DNA from: Phycisphaerales bacterium
Lineage (GTDB): Bacteria > Planctomycetota > Phycisphaerae > UBA1845
Assembly: GCA_020639095.1 (NCBI GenBank)
Contig: JACKHH010000001.1
Span: 186,001-250,000, forward strand
Direction: 5' to 3'
Length of the DNA stretch: 64,000 bases
Made by a program: the position numbers and the translations under genes. The notes below the pieces were generated by a model, which worked only from the letters and a program-made list of their open reading frames with translations, ran no database searches and was not told the origin of the DNA. Positions 8,714-17,927 of this stretch are shown in pieces. Position 1 is the stretch's first letter. The number at the start of each line of letters is the position of its first letter.

Positions 8714-9745
8714 TCAGACCGGGAACGGATTGCGTTCCTTGAAGCCCGCCTGGTGCCAATACGGGTAGGCCTTCGCGGTGGCGCTGGCGGCGTCGAGTTT
8801 CGCGACTTGGTCCGGCGTCAGGTTCCAGCCAACTGCATCCAGGTTCTGCTTGAGTTGTTCCTCGTTGCGCGCTCCGATGATCACCGAAGAAACCGTCGGT
8901 CTTTGCAGCAGCCAGTTCAGCGCGACCTGCGGAACCGTCTTGCCCGTCTCCTTCGCGACCTCATCGATCGCGTCAACGACGTCGTACAGATACTCCTCCG
9001 AAACCTGCGGACCGTTGTCGCTTGATTCCTTGCTGTTGAGGCGGCTGGTCTCGGGCAGCGGCTGACCGCGGCGAATCTTGCCGGTCAAACGTCCCCACCC
9101 CAGCGGACTCCACACCACCGCGCCGACCTTTTGATCGATCGCCAGCGGCATCAATTCCCATTCATAGTCGCGACCCACGAGCGAGTAATACGCCTGGTGC
9201 GCGACGTACCGCGCCAGCCCGTACTTCTCCGAAACCGCAAGCGACTTCATGAGATGCCAACCCGAGAAATTCGAGCAGCCGATGTAGCGGATTTTCCCCG
9301 CGCGAACGAGATCGTCGAGCGTTCCGAGCACTTCCTCCGCAGGCGTCACCGCGTCGAAACCGTGAAGCTGGTAGAGGTCGATGTAGTCAACACCAAGTCG
9401 TCGCAAACTCCCTTCCACGGCGCGCGTCAGATAGTGACGCGACGAGCCGACATCGTTGGGACCCGGCCCGGAGCGGAACGTACCCTTCGTGGAAATCAGT
9501 ACCTGGTCGCGCCGTCCCTTGATCGCCTGACCGAGAATCTCCTCAGCCGCTCCCGCCGAGTAGATGTCAGCCGTGTCGAACATCGTCAGCCCGGCTTCCA
9601 GGCAGATGTCCACGAGCTTCGACGCTTCCGCAACGTCCGTGCTGCCCCACGCCTGAAACAGGGCGCCCTTGCCGCCGAACGTCCCCGTTCCGAAACTGAG
9701 CACTGGAACCTTGAACCCCGACCCACCGAGCTGCCTGTATTCCAT
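8714..9745 (-). CDS. Aldo/keto reductase
   Basis: 343 residues from the ATG at 9745, which has GAGGAGAA upstream; the longer frame would overlap the preceding gene. The AKR (beta/alpha)8 barrel is evident. The catalytic tetrad is visible: Asp and Tyr in F-D-T-A-D-I-Y-S, Lys in L-I-S-T-K-G-T, His in L-Y-Q-L-H-G-F-D. The NADPH-binding end has S-V-I-I-G-A-R-N-E-E-Q-L. It belongs with the general YajO/YghZ-like group; the substrate is unknown. It follows the nitroreductase gene by 31 bp on the same strand, and a MarR regulator lies further upstream, so the three may form a redox-stress unit. Confidence 0.93.
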   Translation of the reverse strand: MEYRQLGGSGFKVPVLSFGTGTFGGKGALFQAWGSTDVAEASKLVDICLEAGLTMFDTADIYSAGAAEEILGQAIKGRRDQVLISTKGTFRSGPGPNDVGSSRHYLTRAVEGSLRRLGVDYIDLYQLHGFDAVTPAEEVLGTLDDLVRAGKIRYIGCSNFSGWHLMKSLAVSEKYGLARYVAHQAYYSLVGRDYEWELMPLAIDQKVGAVVWSPLGWGRLTGKIRRGQPLPETSRLNSKESSDNGPQVSEEYLYDVVDAIDEVAKETGKTVPQVALNWLLQRPTVSSVIIGARNEEQLKQNLDAVGWNLTPDQVAKLDAASATAKAYPYWHQAGFKERNPFPV

Positions 9746-9776
9746 CGCCACGTTCTCCTCAAATTCCCAATCGCAC

Positions 9777-10478
9777 TTACGCGATGTGTTCAATCACTTC
9801 GTTCGACGCGTACCGCACCTTCGCCAGCGTTGCGTACTTATCATCCGCAGCGCGATAGCCGGCAACGGCTGCTACGCACGTCCGGTATGCGCGGGTATCG
9901 ATGCCCAGGATTTCGTCGTACTTCTCGGGCACAATGCCTTCCAACGGACAGGTATCGATGCCCATCATCGCGGCACACGTCATGAAGTTGCCCAATGCAA
10001 TGTACACCTGCCGCGCCGCCCAATCGTTGACATCAAAACCGGGCCGCCGCGTGAGCAACGCACCGCTCATCATGTCACGGTACGCCGCGAGCGTTTCGAC
10101 AGCGATGCCGCGAACCGCCGACACGCGATGAATGTGCCGATCAATATCGCCGAGTCCCAGGTCGCGCCGCACAGCAAACGCCACAACGTGCGAAGCGTCC
10201 GCGAGTTGCCGCTGATTCCACGATGCCGCGACCAACTGCTCTTTGACGTCCTGCTTCGTAACAACGACGAACTTCCACGGCTGGAGTCCGAACGAGGACG
10301 GCGAAAGCAGCAGCGCCTCTTCCAAAACCTTCCAATCGCCCGCCGACACCTTGCGGTTCGGGTCGAACACCTTGGTCGCGTAGCGCCAGCGCAGCTGTGC
10401 AGCCACCACGTCACCGGCGACCGGGTTTGACGCTGTCGCACTGGGCGCTGCCAGCGTCATCGATTCACTTTGAGTCAT
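9777..10478 (-). CDS. Nitroreductase-family NAD(P)H-dependent oxidoreductase
   Basis: 233 residues from the ATG at 10478, which is preceded by GGAGTGG at good spacing (a start 15 bp upstream is possible). FMN-binding features of the NfsB-like family are visible: R-W-R-Y-A-T-K-x-F-D near the N-terminus, S-P-S-S-F-G-L-Q-P-W-K-F for FMN and substrate, and C-P-L-E-G near the C-terminus with I-V-P-E-K-Y. These flavoenzymes reduce nitroaromatics or quinones with NAD(P)H. It sits between a MarR regulator and an aldo/keto reductase, all on the minus strand, which fits induction by electrophiles or quinones. That last point is inference. Confidence 0.9.
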   Translation of the reverse strand: MTQSESMTLAAPSATASNPVAGDVVAAQLRWRYATKVFDPNRKVSAGDWKVLEEALLLSPSSFGLQPWKFVVVTKQDVKEQLVAASWNQRQLADASHVVAFAVRRDLGLGDIDRHIHRVSAVRGIAVETLAAYRDMMSGALLTRRPGFDVNDWAARQVYIALGNFMTCAAMMGIDTCPLEGIVPEKYDEILGIDTRAYRTCVAAVAGYRAADDKYATLAKVRYASNEVIEHIA

Positions 10479-10544
10479 GGCTATCCACTCCATCCAGAGT
10501 TCATTGCGAGTTCACGGAGATTTCAAGCGATCGCGGCATAACCG

Positions 10545-11045
10545 TCAGTATTCCGGGTGCCGGGCTTCGAAAAGCAGCTGGTTGAGTTGTTTGAGTTTGC
10601 GCGGCCCCAGATGCCTGAGCTGCGCCAGATGCAGTTCCTCAAGCGGTTTGTCGAGCTTCTTGAGCACGGCTGCACCTTTCGCGGTAAGCTCCACCCAGAC
10701 CACGCGGCGATCGCTTTCGCAGCGATCGCGCACAACGAAACCGCGATCAGCAAGCCGATCGATCAGTCGGGTGATGTCCGGCTCCCGCGTGACGAGTTCG
10801 TCGGCAACCTGGTGCGTGCGCATGCGCTCGCCATGGCCGCGAAGTATCCGCAGCGCGTTGTACTGCGGTGCGGTAATCTCGTGGTCTTTGAAGAAACGCG
10901 CCGTCTTTGCCATAAGATACTCGTGTGTCCGCATGACGTTCACGAACGCCTCAATCTCGGAGTGATCAAAGGGTTTCCGCTTACCGATCTCCTCCGCCAC
11001 GTTGCGGTACCGCACCCCAGCATGTCGCGCCGTCGTTCTTCCCAT
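10545..11045 (-). CDS. MarR-family transcriptional regulator
   Basis: 166 residues with a winged helix: helix I-T-A-P-Q-Y-N-A-L-R-I-L-R-G, recognition region R-M-R-T-H-Q-V-A-D-E-L-V-T-R-E-P-D-I-T-R-L-I-D-R-L (MarR hallmark), wing with D-R-R-V-V-W-V-E-L-T. MarR proteins are dimeric repressors sensing phenolic compounds or oxidants. It lies 66 bp upstream of the nitroreductase gene on the same strand and probably controls it. An inverted repeat overlaps its likely promoter. Confidence 0.9.
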   Translation of the reverse strand: MGRTTARHAGVRYRNVAEEIGKRKPFDHSEIEAFVNVMRTHEYLMAKTARFFKDHEITAPQYNALRILRGHGERMRTHQVADELVTREPDITRLIDRLADRGFVVRDRCESDRRVVWVELTAKGAAVLKKLDKPLEELHLAQLRHLGPRKLKQLNQLLFEARHPEY

Positions 11046-11061
11046 GCCGCAAATATGTGTT

Positions 11062-11075
11062 ACAACAGATATTGT
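11062..11075. promoter_or_regulatory. Possible MarR operator
   Basis: An ACAA-N6-TTGT inverted repeat lies 16 bp before the marR start inside an AT-rich stretch, with imperfect extension (TGTTACAACA to TGTGTCAACA). MarR sites are often of this size, but the dyad is imperfect. Confidence 0.4.
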
Positions 11076-11154
11076 GTCAACATGATTCTGCGGTTGTTAC
11101 CGGGACGTGAGAATTGCCGCACAAGAAGGTCGCGAATCCGTACGGAATGAAGCG

Positions 11155-11871
11155 CTACGCGCCTTGGCGTTCTTCCCAGCGCTCTTCGGCTTCTGGGCGG
11201 CGGATGTAGCTGGGGGCGAGTTCGTTTTGGGCGATGAAGTCGCCGCGGGCGGCCTGCTCGCGGCCGAGTTGGTAGACGATGGCGGCGCGGGCTTCGTGTA
11301 GTTCGTCCGCGAGCACCGTGACGTTCGGCAAACGCTTCAGCACCTCGGCGTGGCGCGCTACCCCCTCGCCCAGTACCGCCACTTCGCCCAGCGACGCGAG
11401 GTAGTCGGCTGGGTCGCGTTCGTCGGGTTCGTCCATGGGCACATACGCTTGATCTTGCAGCGCAAAGCTTGCGGCGAAGACGTTCTTGCGTTTGGCGTCG
11501 AGGATGGCGGCGACGCGGGCCGGTGGCTGTGGAAGGTCGAGCGCGTTTTGCGCGATGACCGTGAGCGTTGGCACGCGGACGACCTTGGCACCACTTGCAT
11601 GGGCCAGCGCTTTGGCGAAGGTCACACCGATCCGCAGCCCGGTGAAACTGCCCGGCCCACCCGACACGTAAACCTGGGCAATCTCCGCCGGCGCAATACC
11701 GTGGCGGCGCGTCAGTCGATCGACCGTCGGCAGCAGTTCCACACCATGGTTGTTGCGCGCGTCGAAGCGTTCGCTGCCGAGAATCTCGTCGCCCATTCCG
11801 ACCGCGACGCTCCCGCAACTGCCGGAGGTCTCGACCGCAACGATGGGTGGGTTATCGGTGGGACTGCTCAT
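11155..11871 (-). CDS. tsaB: tRNA threonylcarbamoyladenosine biosynthesis protein TsaB
   Basis: 238 residues, usual for TsaB. The ASKHA-fold start I-V-A-V-E-T-S-G-S-C-G-S-V-A-V, the conserved H-G-V-E-L-L-P and the signature Y-V-S-G-G-P-G-S-F-T-G-L-R-I-G are all present. TsaB dimerises with TsaD and, with TsaE and TsaC, makes the t6A base at position 37 of ANN-decoding tRNAs. Only tsaB lies in this window. It is not clearly in an operon. Confidence 0.95.
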   Translation of the reverse strand: MSSPTDNPPIVAVETSGSCGSVAVGMGDEILGSERFDARNNHGVELLPTVDRLTRRHGIAPAEIAQVYVSGGPGSFTGLRIGVTFAKALAHASGAKVVRVPTLTVIAQNALDLPQPPARVAAILDAKRKNVFAASFALQDQAYVPMDEPDERDPADYLASLGEVAVLGEGVARHAEVLKRLPNVTVLADELHEARAAIVYQLGREQAARGDFIAQNELAPSYIRRPEAEERWEERQGA

Positions 11872-11921
11872 TCCGCGATTCTAGCGAAACGGTCGGCCTG
11901 TACCACGGCATCACCTCGGCG

Positions 11922-12010
11922 GGGTGGCATGGTCTGACGTAGTCAGGCCGTGGAGCGTTGGAAGCATCACGACATGCACCACGGCCTCGCTGCGCGAGAC
12001 CGTGCCACCC
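11922..12010. repeat. Inverted pair of REP-like hairpins
   Basis: Two 32-nt copies of one palindromic element lie in opposite orientation at 11922-11953 (plus) and 11979-12010 (minus). Both begin GGGTGGCA and end AGGCCGTGG, but the stem differs: GGTCTGAC-gta-GTCAGGCC in one, GGTCTCGC-gca-GCGAGGCC in the other. The change is compensatory. They fill the 353-bp gap between tsaB and the chloride channel gene; no gene was seen there. Confidence 0.75.
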
Positions 12011-12049
12011 AGCCCGGAAGACTCAAGGACGACTGTGCGCGCAAACAAA

Positions 12050-12075
12050 GGGGCGATCCGTTTTCGGATCGCCCC
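12050..12075 (-). terminator. Hairpin terminator of the chloride channel gene
   Basis: A perfect 11-bp stem (GGGGCGATCCG with its complement) and a TTTT loop, followed on the minus strand by CTTTGTTTG. It lies about 150 bp after the stop of the ClC gene. Confidence 0.6.
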
Positions 12076-12224
12076 GCTGTATCAGGCACTCTCTGGAAGG
12101 AGGAGGAAGTTCAGGTCTTTTGATCTCTCACTTGCGAGGGTACTACGCCGGGCGTTGGGATCGGGTTCGCGGCAGGAAAAGATTTTTCTGAATTTGCGGT
12201 TTGGGCCGGTAATGACCCGCTGAA

Positions 12225-14003
12225 TCAGCTCAGGCGGTCCAATTCCTCGTAGTAGCCGTCCATCACCGAGCGGCGGGTGATGAGGCCCTGGACGTGGCGA
12301 TCTTCGGGGCTGGCGATGAGCGGGAGCGCGTTGACGTGCGCCCGCGAGAACTTGTCGAGGACCGAGTCGAGCGTTTCGTTGGGGGCGACGCAGGGGACCG
12401 CGTGCCGGGTGAGTTCATCGACGAGCAGCAGCGGGACCGCCTCCGGCTGGAGCAGTGCGGCTTTAATGTCCTCGGCGACAACCATGCCGACATACTCGCC
12501 GTCCTCGTCATCGACCACGACGAAGTCGTTGGCTTCGACCTGGCCCGCGAGGTCGATCAGCTTTTGCAGCGGGTCGTCGGCGTGGACGATGGGCGCGGTG
12601 ACGATGCGCACCTGATCGGCTTGCATGCGTTTGAGGATGGTGAGGTCAGCCACGCGTCCGACGCGCACACCGCGACGGGTGAGCTTGAGCGTGTAGATGC
12701 TGTCGCGGTAGAGGAAGCGGGCGAGTCCCGTCGCGACGATGGCGGCGAACATGATCGGCAGGATCACGCGCGGTTCGCGGGTGAGTTCGTAGAGCATGAC
12801 GATCGCAGTGAGCGGCGCGTGGGTTGCGCCCGCGAGCACCGCTGCCATGCCGACGATGGCGTAGGCGGTCACGCTTTCCGCCGGAATCCACCCAACCTTG
12901 TGCAGCGCGATACCAAATGCCCCGCCAAGGCACGCGCCGACGAACAATGATGGCGCGAAAACGCCACCCGATCCCCCGCTGCCCAATATGAAGGTCGTCG
13001 CGAGGATTTTCAGGACCGCGAGCAACACCAGGAGACCGAGCCCCAATTCAAACACCGCCGGGCTGATGGCTGCACGAATCAGCGGGTAGCCGTTGCCATA
13101 GAACGCCGGCGTGGAATCGGAGTGCGTCGCGAGCACTGTGATCAAACCCATCACACCCATGAGCCCCGCACCGATCACCGGTTTGACCCAGTCGACAAGC
13201 TTAATGCGCTGCGCAACGTCCTCTGCCGCGTAGAGCACCCGGCTGAAGGCAAGCGCGCCAAGCGCACACATCACCCCGAGCAGCAGGTAATTGGGTAATT
13301 CTGAACCGTTGAAGATGTAGAGTTCGGGGCTCGCGACTTCGAAGATGCCGCCGTCCGCGGGTCGCAGCGCGTGCGTGATCGACGTGCTGATGACGCTGGC
13401 GAAAACGATGGGGCTGAAGGTTTTGAACGAGAAGTCGCGCATGAAGATTTCGAGCGCGAAGAGCACGCCGGCGATGGGCGCGTTAAAGATCGCGGCGATT
13501 CCGCCCGCGACACCGCACGCGACGAGCGTATTCATGTGATGGCGCTTAACGCCCATGACCTGGCCGAAGCTGCTGCCGATGGCTGCGCCGATTTGTACGA
13601 TCGGTCCTTCAGTACCAGCCGACCCACCTGAACCGATGGTCATGGCGCTGGCGACGGCCTTTGCAAGCGCGACACGCGGACGAATGCTACCGCCCTTGCG
13701 ATAGGTCGCGTCCATCACTTCGGGCACACCGTGTCCGCGCGCTTCGGCAGCGAAATAGGTGGTGATGATTCCGCACGCGAGTCCGCCAATCATCGGGACG
13801 ATCACCAGCATCACCTTGCCAACGTGGAACAATCCATCGGGCGCGAAGGTGTGATGAAACCCGAATTCGAGCAGTTCGTAGAAGAGGTGTGCGCCGAGTC
13901 CGGTGGCGGCGCCGACCGCGATGGACAGCAGCAGGAGCGTACGCTCACCGCCGAGACCGAGCCGGCCGAGCAGGGCGTTGATGCGCATTCGCCAACCGAT
14001 CAT
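12225..14003 (-). CDS. ClC-family chloride channel/antiporter with two C-terminal CBS domains
   Basis: 592 residues with about ten or more hydrophobic helices up to residue 430. ClC selectivity motifs are present: G-S-G-G-S-A-G-T-E-G-P (gating Glu in the G-x-E-G-P motif) near residue 128 and G-S-G-G-S-G-G-V-F-A-P around residue 340. Two CBS domains follow (about residues 460-590; D-D-P-L-Q-K-L-I-D-L and P-N-E-T-L-D-S-V-L-D), which in relatives bind nucleotides and regulate the pore. It is an inner-membrane protein that may exchange Cl- for H+ or act as a channel. Whether it is a channel or exchanger was not determined. It is divergent from the gamma carbonic anhydrase gene. Confidence 0.93.
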   Translation of the reverse strand: MIGWRMRINALLGRLGLGGERTLLLLSIAVGAATGLGAHLFYELLEFGFHHTFAPDGLFHVGKVMLVIVPMIGGLACGIITTYFAAEARGHGVPEVMDATYRKGGSIRPRVALAKAVASAMTIGSGGSAGTEGPIVQIGAAIGSSFGQVMGVKRHHMNTLVACGVAGGIAAIFNAPIAGVLFALEIFMRDFSFKTFSPIVFASVISTSITHALRPADGGIFEVASPELYIFNGSELPNYLLLGVMCALGALAFSRVLYAAEDVAQRIKLVDWVKPVIGAGLMGVMGLITVLATHSDSTPAFYGNGYPLIRAAISPAVFELGLGLLVLLAVLKILATTFILGSGGSGGVFAPSLFVGACLGGAFGIALHKVGWIPAESVTAYAIVGMAAVLAGATHAPLTAIVMLYELTREPRVILPIMFAAIVATGLARFLYRDSIYTLKLTRRGVRVGRVADLTILKRMQADQVRIVTAPIVHADDPLQKLIDLAGQVEANDFVVVDDEDGEYVGMVVAEDIKAALLQPEAVPLLLVDELTRHAVPCVAPNETLDSVLDKFSRAHVNALPLIASPEDRHVQGLITRRSVMDGYYEELDRLS

Positions 14004-14100
14004 TCGCGGGCCGCTCCTCGACGGGGTCAGGCGATCCGGGGAAGTATCAAAACGGAGCCGCGCCTACCGGCTGGCGCGTGCGAGAAGTACAATCATACGC

Positions 14101-14625
14101 ATGTCAGCAAAAGTCGCGAGTGTTCAATTGGGTGAGAACGTGTACATCGCGCCGACCTCGTACGTGGGTGGCGACGTCGTGCTTGGGGATCACTGCACGA
14201 TCATGCACCACGTCACCGTTCGCGGCGACATTGCCCCAATCCGGATCGGGGCGCGGTCGAACGTGCAGGACGGTGCCGTGCTGCACACCCGGGTGAACGT
14301 TCCGCTGGAAATCGCGGAGGAAGTGGTGATCGGCCACCGCGCGGTGGTGCACTGCCGGCGCGTCGGCGCGAACAGCCTGATCGGTATCGGGGCAATCGTG
14401 CTCGACGACGCGGAGGTGGGGTCGGGATGCATCGTGGCGGCTGGTGCGGTGGTTCCGCCGCGAACGAAGATCCCCGATGGGACGCTGTATGCCGGGGTGC
14501 CCGCGAAGCACCTGCGCGACATGACCGATGCGGACCGCGCGGAGTTGGCACGGATCGTCGCGTCGTACATTGACATGGGGGCGCTTCACGGCAGTGGCGC
14601 TTTTCCGAACGTGGTCCCGCGATAG
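14101..14625 (+). CDS. Gamma-class carbonic anhydrase-like protein
   Basis: 174 residues of left-handed beta-helix hexapeptide repeats (YrdA/PaaY type). Hallmarks: V-T-V-R-G-D-I-A-P-I-R-I-G, N-V-Q-D-G-A-V-L-H, V-I-G-H-R-A-V-V-H. The three His expected to bind zinc in gamma carbonic anhydrases (V-L-H, G-H and V-H) are all present. The C-terminal helix contains Y-A-G-V-P-A-K-H-L-R-D. Such trimers hydrate CO2, although some family members show little activity. The ATG at 14101 is chosen because the conserved domain starts immediately after it. The 267 bp to the next gene show no feature. Confidence 0.9.
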   Translation: MSAKVASVQLGENVYIAPTSYVGGDVVLGDHCTIMHHVTVRGDIAPIRIGARSNVQDGAVLHTRVNVPLEIAEEVVIGHRAVVHCRRVGANSLIGIGAIVLDDAEVGSGCIVAAGAVVPPRTKIPDGTLYAGVPAKHLRDMTDADRAELARIVASYIDMGALHGSGAFPNVVPR

Positions 14626-14892
14626 TACGTAATACCCGGCGTGATCCGCCGAACATAAGCCATGCTGTAAGCGGCGAAATCCGCGGAAACTCCAACTTTG
14701 GAGGCTTGGCGCGGTCCGGTTATAAAGACGCGGGAATCTTCACATTGACCGTTTAGTCGTCGCGATGCACATTAATACTGACTGCTTTGCCCAGAGTGCG
14801 GGCGGGCGGTGCCAAGTTGGTGCGCATCTCATTGCGACGAATAAGGTTACACGATAAGCTGGCCTGTGAATTGAGGGCCGGCGGTACGATCC

Positions 14893-17313
14893 ATGACGCC
14901 TGACCACCAGCCAACCCGGGGGACCGCCAAGACGGCCAACGGCCTGAAGGGCAAGACCATCGGCGATTTCGAGATTCTCGAAGAGATCGGCCGGGGGGGT
15001 ATGGGCGTTGTATTCAAGGCGCGGCAGGTCTCGCTCGACCGGTTCGTCGCGTTCAAGATTCTTTCGCAAACGCTCGGGCTCACCGACCAAGCCGTGGCCC
15101 GCTTCCGCCGTGAAGCGCAGGCGACCGCGAAGCTGCACCACCCCAACATCGTCCCGATCTATGCCCAGGGCCAGCAGGACGAAACCTATTACTACGCGAT
15201 GGAACTCGTCGGCGGCAGAAGTCTTTACGACATGATCAAGGAGCTGCGCGGCGACGGCGAGCCCGACGGCGACATCCGCAAAGCCAAGTCGTACGGCATC
15301 GGCGGGTCGTCCGTGGCCACGGATTTTGCGCTCGCGGAGACGGAGTTGCTGCCCGGCGGATCGGGGCTGGGGAAATCCACGATCACGAACACGCCGAGCG
15401 CGCCGACGCGCTCGGGTTCGTGGCGCAGCTCCGGCGGCGGCGTGGAAGACCCGCGTTTCGCCAAGTATGACGAAGGCTACTTCGACATGATCGCGCGGCA
15501 GATTCGCGACGTGGCCGATGCGCTCGACTACGCGCACCGCCAGGGCGTGATTCACCGCGACATCAAACCCCACAACCTGCTCGAAGGGCATGGCGGCAGG
15601 CTGTGCCTGACGGATTTCGGTCTTGCGCGAATGCTGGAGCAGCCGGGCATGACGCAGACGGGCGAATTCGTCGGCTCGCCGCTGTACATGTCGCCCGAGC
15701 AAATCACCGGGCGTGGTGGGCCGGTGGGCGTAGCTGCTGATATCTATTCGCTGGGTGCGACGCTCTACGAATGGCTTACGCTGAGTCCACCGTTTCCCGG
15801 TGCGACGCGCGAACAGGTGATTTCCCAAGTGATCACCAGCGATTCGCTTCCGCCGCGGTCGCGAAACCGTCGCGTGCCGGTTGACCTGGAGACAATCTGC
15901 ACCAAGGCACTCGAGAAGGACCAATCGCGACGTTACAAATCAGCGGCTGAGATGCGCGACGACCTCACGCGTTTTCTCAACCGGTCGAAGATCAAAGCCC
16001 AGCGCGCGGGCGTGTTCGCGACGATGGGCAAATTGCTGGCGCGGCGACGCACGGCGGCTGTGATAGCGCTGTCCACGGTGATCGTGGCGGTGCTTTCGGT
16101 GATGCTGGTTCAGGAACGGCACGCGTCGCGCGAACGTGACAACACGGTGCGCGTGGATACGACGCCAACTCAGCCGACGCCGCCGACTTTGGCGACGCCC
16201 GCACCGGAGGTTGCAACGTCGGAGAGCGATTCGATCGAAACCAAAGTGCAATTCGGCGAGCAGATGGCGAAGATGGTTGGCGGAGCGTCGGCCCTGTCCG
16301 CGTTGTTCTCGACCGGCGATTCGGAAGGTTACAAACCGTCCACCGCGGCGGAGCGCATCAGTGCTCTGTTCGTCTTTGAATTCAAGGATGCGGCTGCAGA
16401 AAAACTCGCCGCGTTCGATGCCGGACGGGTTGACCCTGATTCCGTGGAGTTCCTGTACCTTAGCGTGCTAAAGGGCGAACCGGCGAATCAAGCCGTCGCC
16501 GATCTTGGGAAATGCCTCGAATTGAAACCCGACTATCGCGAAGCGCGTTTGCTGCGTGCCTGGGTCAACTGCCTGCTGGAGCAACCGACGGAGATGCTGG
16601 CGGATGCGGAGACGCTGCTGGCTGCCGACCCAGCCGATACGGACGCGATCATGGTTCGCGGAGCCGCGAATTTGATGCTTGGACAGTTTCCGCAAGCGCT
16701 TGAGGATTTCAAAGCCGCGGCGGGGAAGGACCGCGACTATCGTATTCGCACGCTCACCGGTTTGGCGCTGGCCAAGACCGGGCAGACGGACAGTGCGATC
16801 GCGGAGTTCAGCAACGCGCTCTTGCAGAATGACAAGAACGTATTGGCTTTGCTGCGTCGCGCGGAACTGAACATGGATGCCGGCGAGGCGGACATTGCCG
16901 TGCTCGACCTGAGCAAGATAGTCCAGATTGAGCCGCGCAATGCAGAAGCTTACGAGCTGCGCGCCACGTGCAACGAGCGACTCAAGAACTACCAGCAGGC
17001 CGTCGCGGACTACAAGATGGCCTACGACATTTCTGGGGCAACGCGTTTGCTCGCAAAGTGGTATACCGCGGCTCTGAACCTTGACGAGATGGAACGCGTG
17101 GCGTCGGAATCGCAGGGCGAAAGCAATCAGGGCGGCGAGGCACCCGAAGAGGTGCGCAAACAGGACAAGGTACCCGCACCGCAACCGCCGACGGGCGCGG
17201 GCTCGGTGTACAACTGGATGAACCACTGGATCAATGGCGTGCGCATTCCAGTGGCGTTCCCGCGGGTCTCGCTTCCGCAGGTCGACGAGGCGTATCGGGC
17301 TGCGTCGCGATGA
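14893..17313 (+). CDS. Membrane-anchored Ser/Thr protein kinase with TPR region
   Basis: 806 residues. Kinase domain: glycine loop G-R-G-G-M-G (33-38), ATP-binding Lys55 in V-A-F-K-I-L, catalytic H-R-D-I-K-P-H-N at 221-228, D-F-G at 241-243 and S-P-E at 267-269. A Ser/Gly-rich insert of about 75 residues (118-195) splits the domain just before the helix that precedes the catalytic loop. One membrane helix follows at about 388-406. The outer part (about 490-740) carries TPR-like repeats (for example L-L-R-A-E-L-N-M-D-A-G-E-A-D-I). This architecture is abundant in Planctomycetes. The stop codon overlaps the start of the next gene (ATGA), so the rescue factor is probably translated from the same mRNA. 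Targets unknown. Confidence 0.93.
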   Translation: MTPDHQPTRGTAKTANGLKGKTIGDFEILEEIGRGGMGVVFKARQVSLDRFVAFKILSQTLGLTDQAVARFRREAQATAKLHHPNIVPIYAQGQQDETYYYAMELVGGRSLYDMIKELRGDGEPDGDIRKAKSYGIGGSSVATDFALAETELLPGGSGLGKSTITNTPSAPTRSGSWRSSGGGVEDPRFAKYDEGYFDMIARQIRDVADALDYAHRQGVIHRDIKPHNLLEGHGGRLCLTDFGLARMLEQPGMTQTGEFVGSPLYMSPEQITGRGGPVGVAADIYSLGATLYEWLTLSPPFPGATREQVISQVITSDSLPPRSRNRRVPVDLETICTKALEKDQSRRYKSAAEMRDDLTRFLNRSKIKAQRAGVFATMGKLLARRRTAAVIALSTVIVAVLSVMLVQERHASRERDNTVRVDTTPTQPTPPTLATPAPEVATSESDSIETKVQFGEQMAKMVGGASALSALFSTGDSEGYKPSTAAERISALFVFEFKDAAAEKLAAFDAGRVDPDSVEFLYLSVLKGEPANQAVADLGKCLELKPDYREARLLRAWVNCLLEQPTEMLADAETLLAADPADTDAIMVRGAANLMLGQFPQALEDFKAAAGKDRDYRIRTLTGLALAKTGQTDSAIAEFSNALLQNDKNVLALLRRAELNMDAGEADIAVLDLSKIVQIEPRNAEAYELRATCNERLKNYQQAVADYKMAYDISGATRLLAKWYTAALNLDEMERVASESQGESNQGGEAPEEVRKQDKVPAPQPPTGAGSVYNWMNHWINGVRIPVAFPRVSLPQVDEAYRAASR

Positions 17314-17759
17314 ACGCCGGCGACGACAAGTTCATCGCCATCAATGGCCGCCTGTCAATTCCCCTTGAGGAAATCCAAATCACCTGTGATCGCAGCAGCG
17401 GCCCGGGCGGGCAGAACGTCAACAAGGTGGCGACGCGCGCATCGCTGCGCTTCGACGTGGTGAATTCGCCGTCACTGACGCCAATGCAGAAGCAGCGCAT
17501 CTCGGCTGATCTGGCGACGCGGATCAATCGCGAGGGCGTGCTACGCGTGGTGTCATCGCGTTTTCGCACCCAGGGCGCGAATCGCGATGCGGCGATCGAA
17601 CGCTTCCGCGAACTGCTGCAAGAAGCACTGCAGCCAAGGGAGGTCCGCATCCCCACGCGCACGCCGCAGTCCGTCATACGCAAGCGCCGCCAAGACAAAG
17701 CCCACCGCGCGAAAGTAAAGGAAAACCGCCGCAAACCAAGGCTGGATGACCAACAATAG
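17310..17759 (+). CDS. arfB: ArfB/YaeJ-type alternative ribosome-rescue factor
   Basis: 149 residues, close to the usual 140 of ArfB. The peptidyl-tRNA hydrolysis motif G-P-G-G-Q-N-V-N-K (GGQ at 33-35) is intact, followed by T-R-A-S-L-R-F-D-V. The codon-recognition domain of true release factors is absent. The C-terminus is very basic (K-R-R-Q-D-K-A-H-R-A-K-V-K-E-N-R-R-K-P), as needed to enter the empty mRNA channel of stalled ribosomes. Its ATG overlaps the TGA of the kinase gene. A class I release factor-like hydrolase of slightly different role is the alternative. Confidence 0.92.
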   Translation: MNAGDDKFIAINGRLSIPLEEIQITCDRSSGPGGQNVNKVATRASLRFDVVNSPSLTPMQKQRISADLATRINREGVLRVVSSRFRTQGANRDAAIERFRELLQEALQPREVRIPTRTPQSVIRKRRQDKAHRAKVKENRRKPRLDDQQ

Positions 17760-17927
17760 GGCACGAAGTCGACCCGCCACGCCCGAGCACATGAGACGCA
17801 TGCTGCACTTGTTTCAGCCAATCGACAATGTCGGTTCGCCCAAGCGCGCAGCGTAAGGACGCCGACGAGTGCAACTGGCGCCGGCTTGTGGACAGGGATA
17901 GGACCTGATAGATTTTGCCAAACAACC

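Noticed and set aside
14740..15924. Open frame of 394 codons on the minus strand
   Set aside because: Antisense to the Ser/Thr kinase gene, which has full kinase motifs; no ribosome-binding site or family motif.
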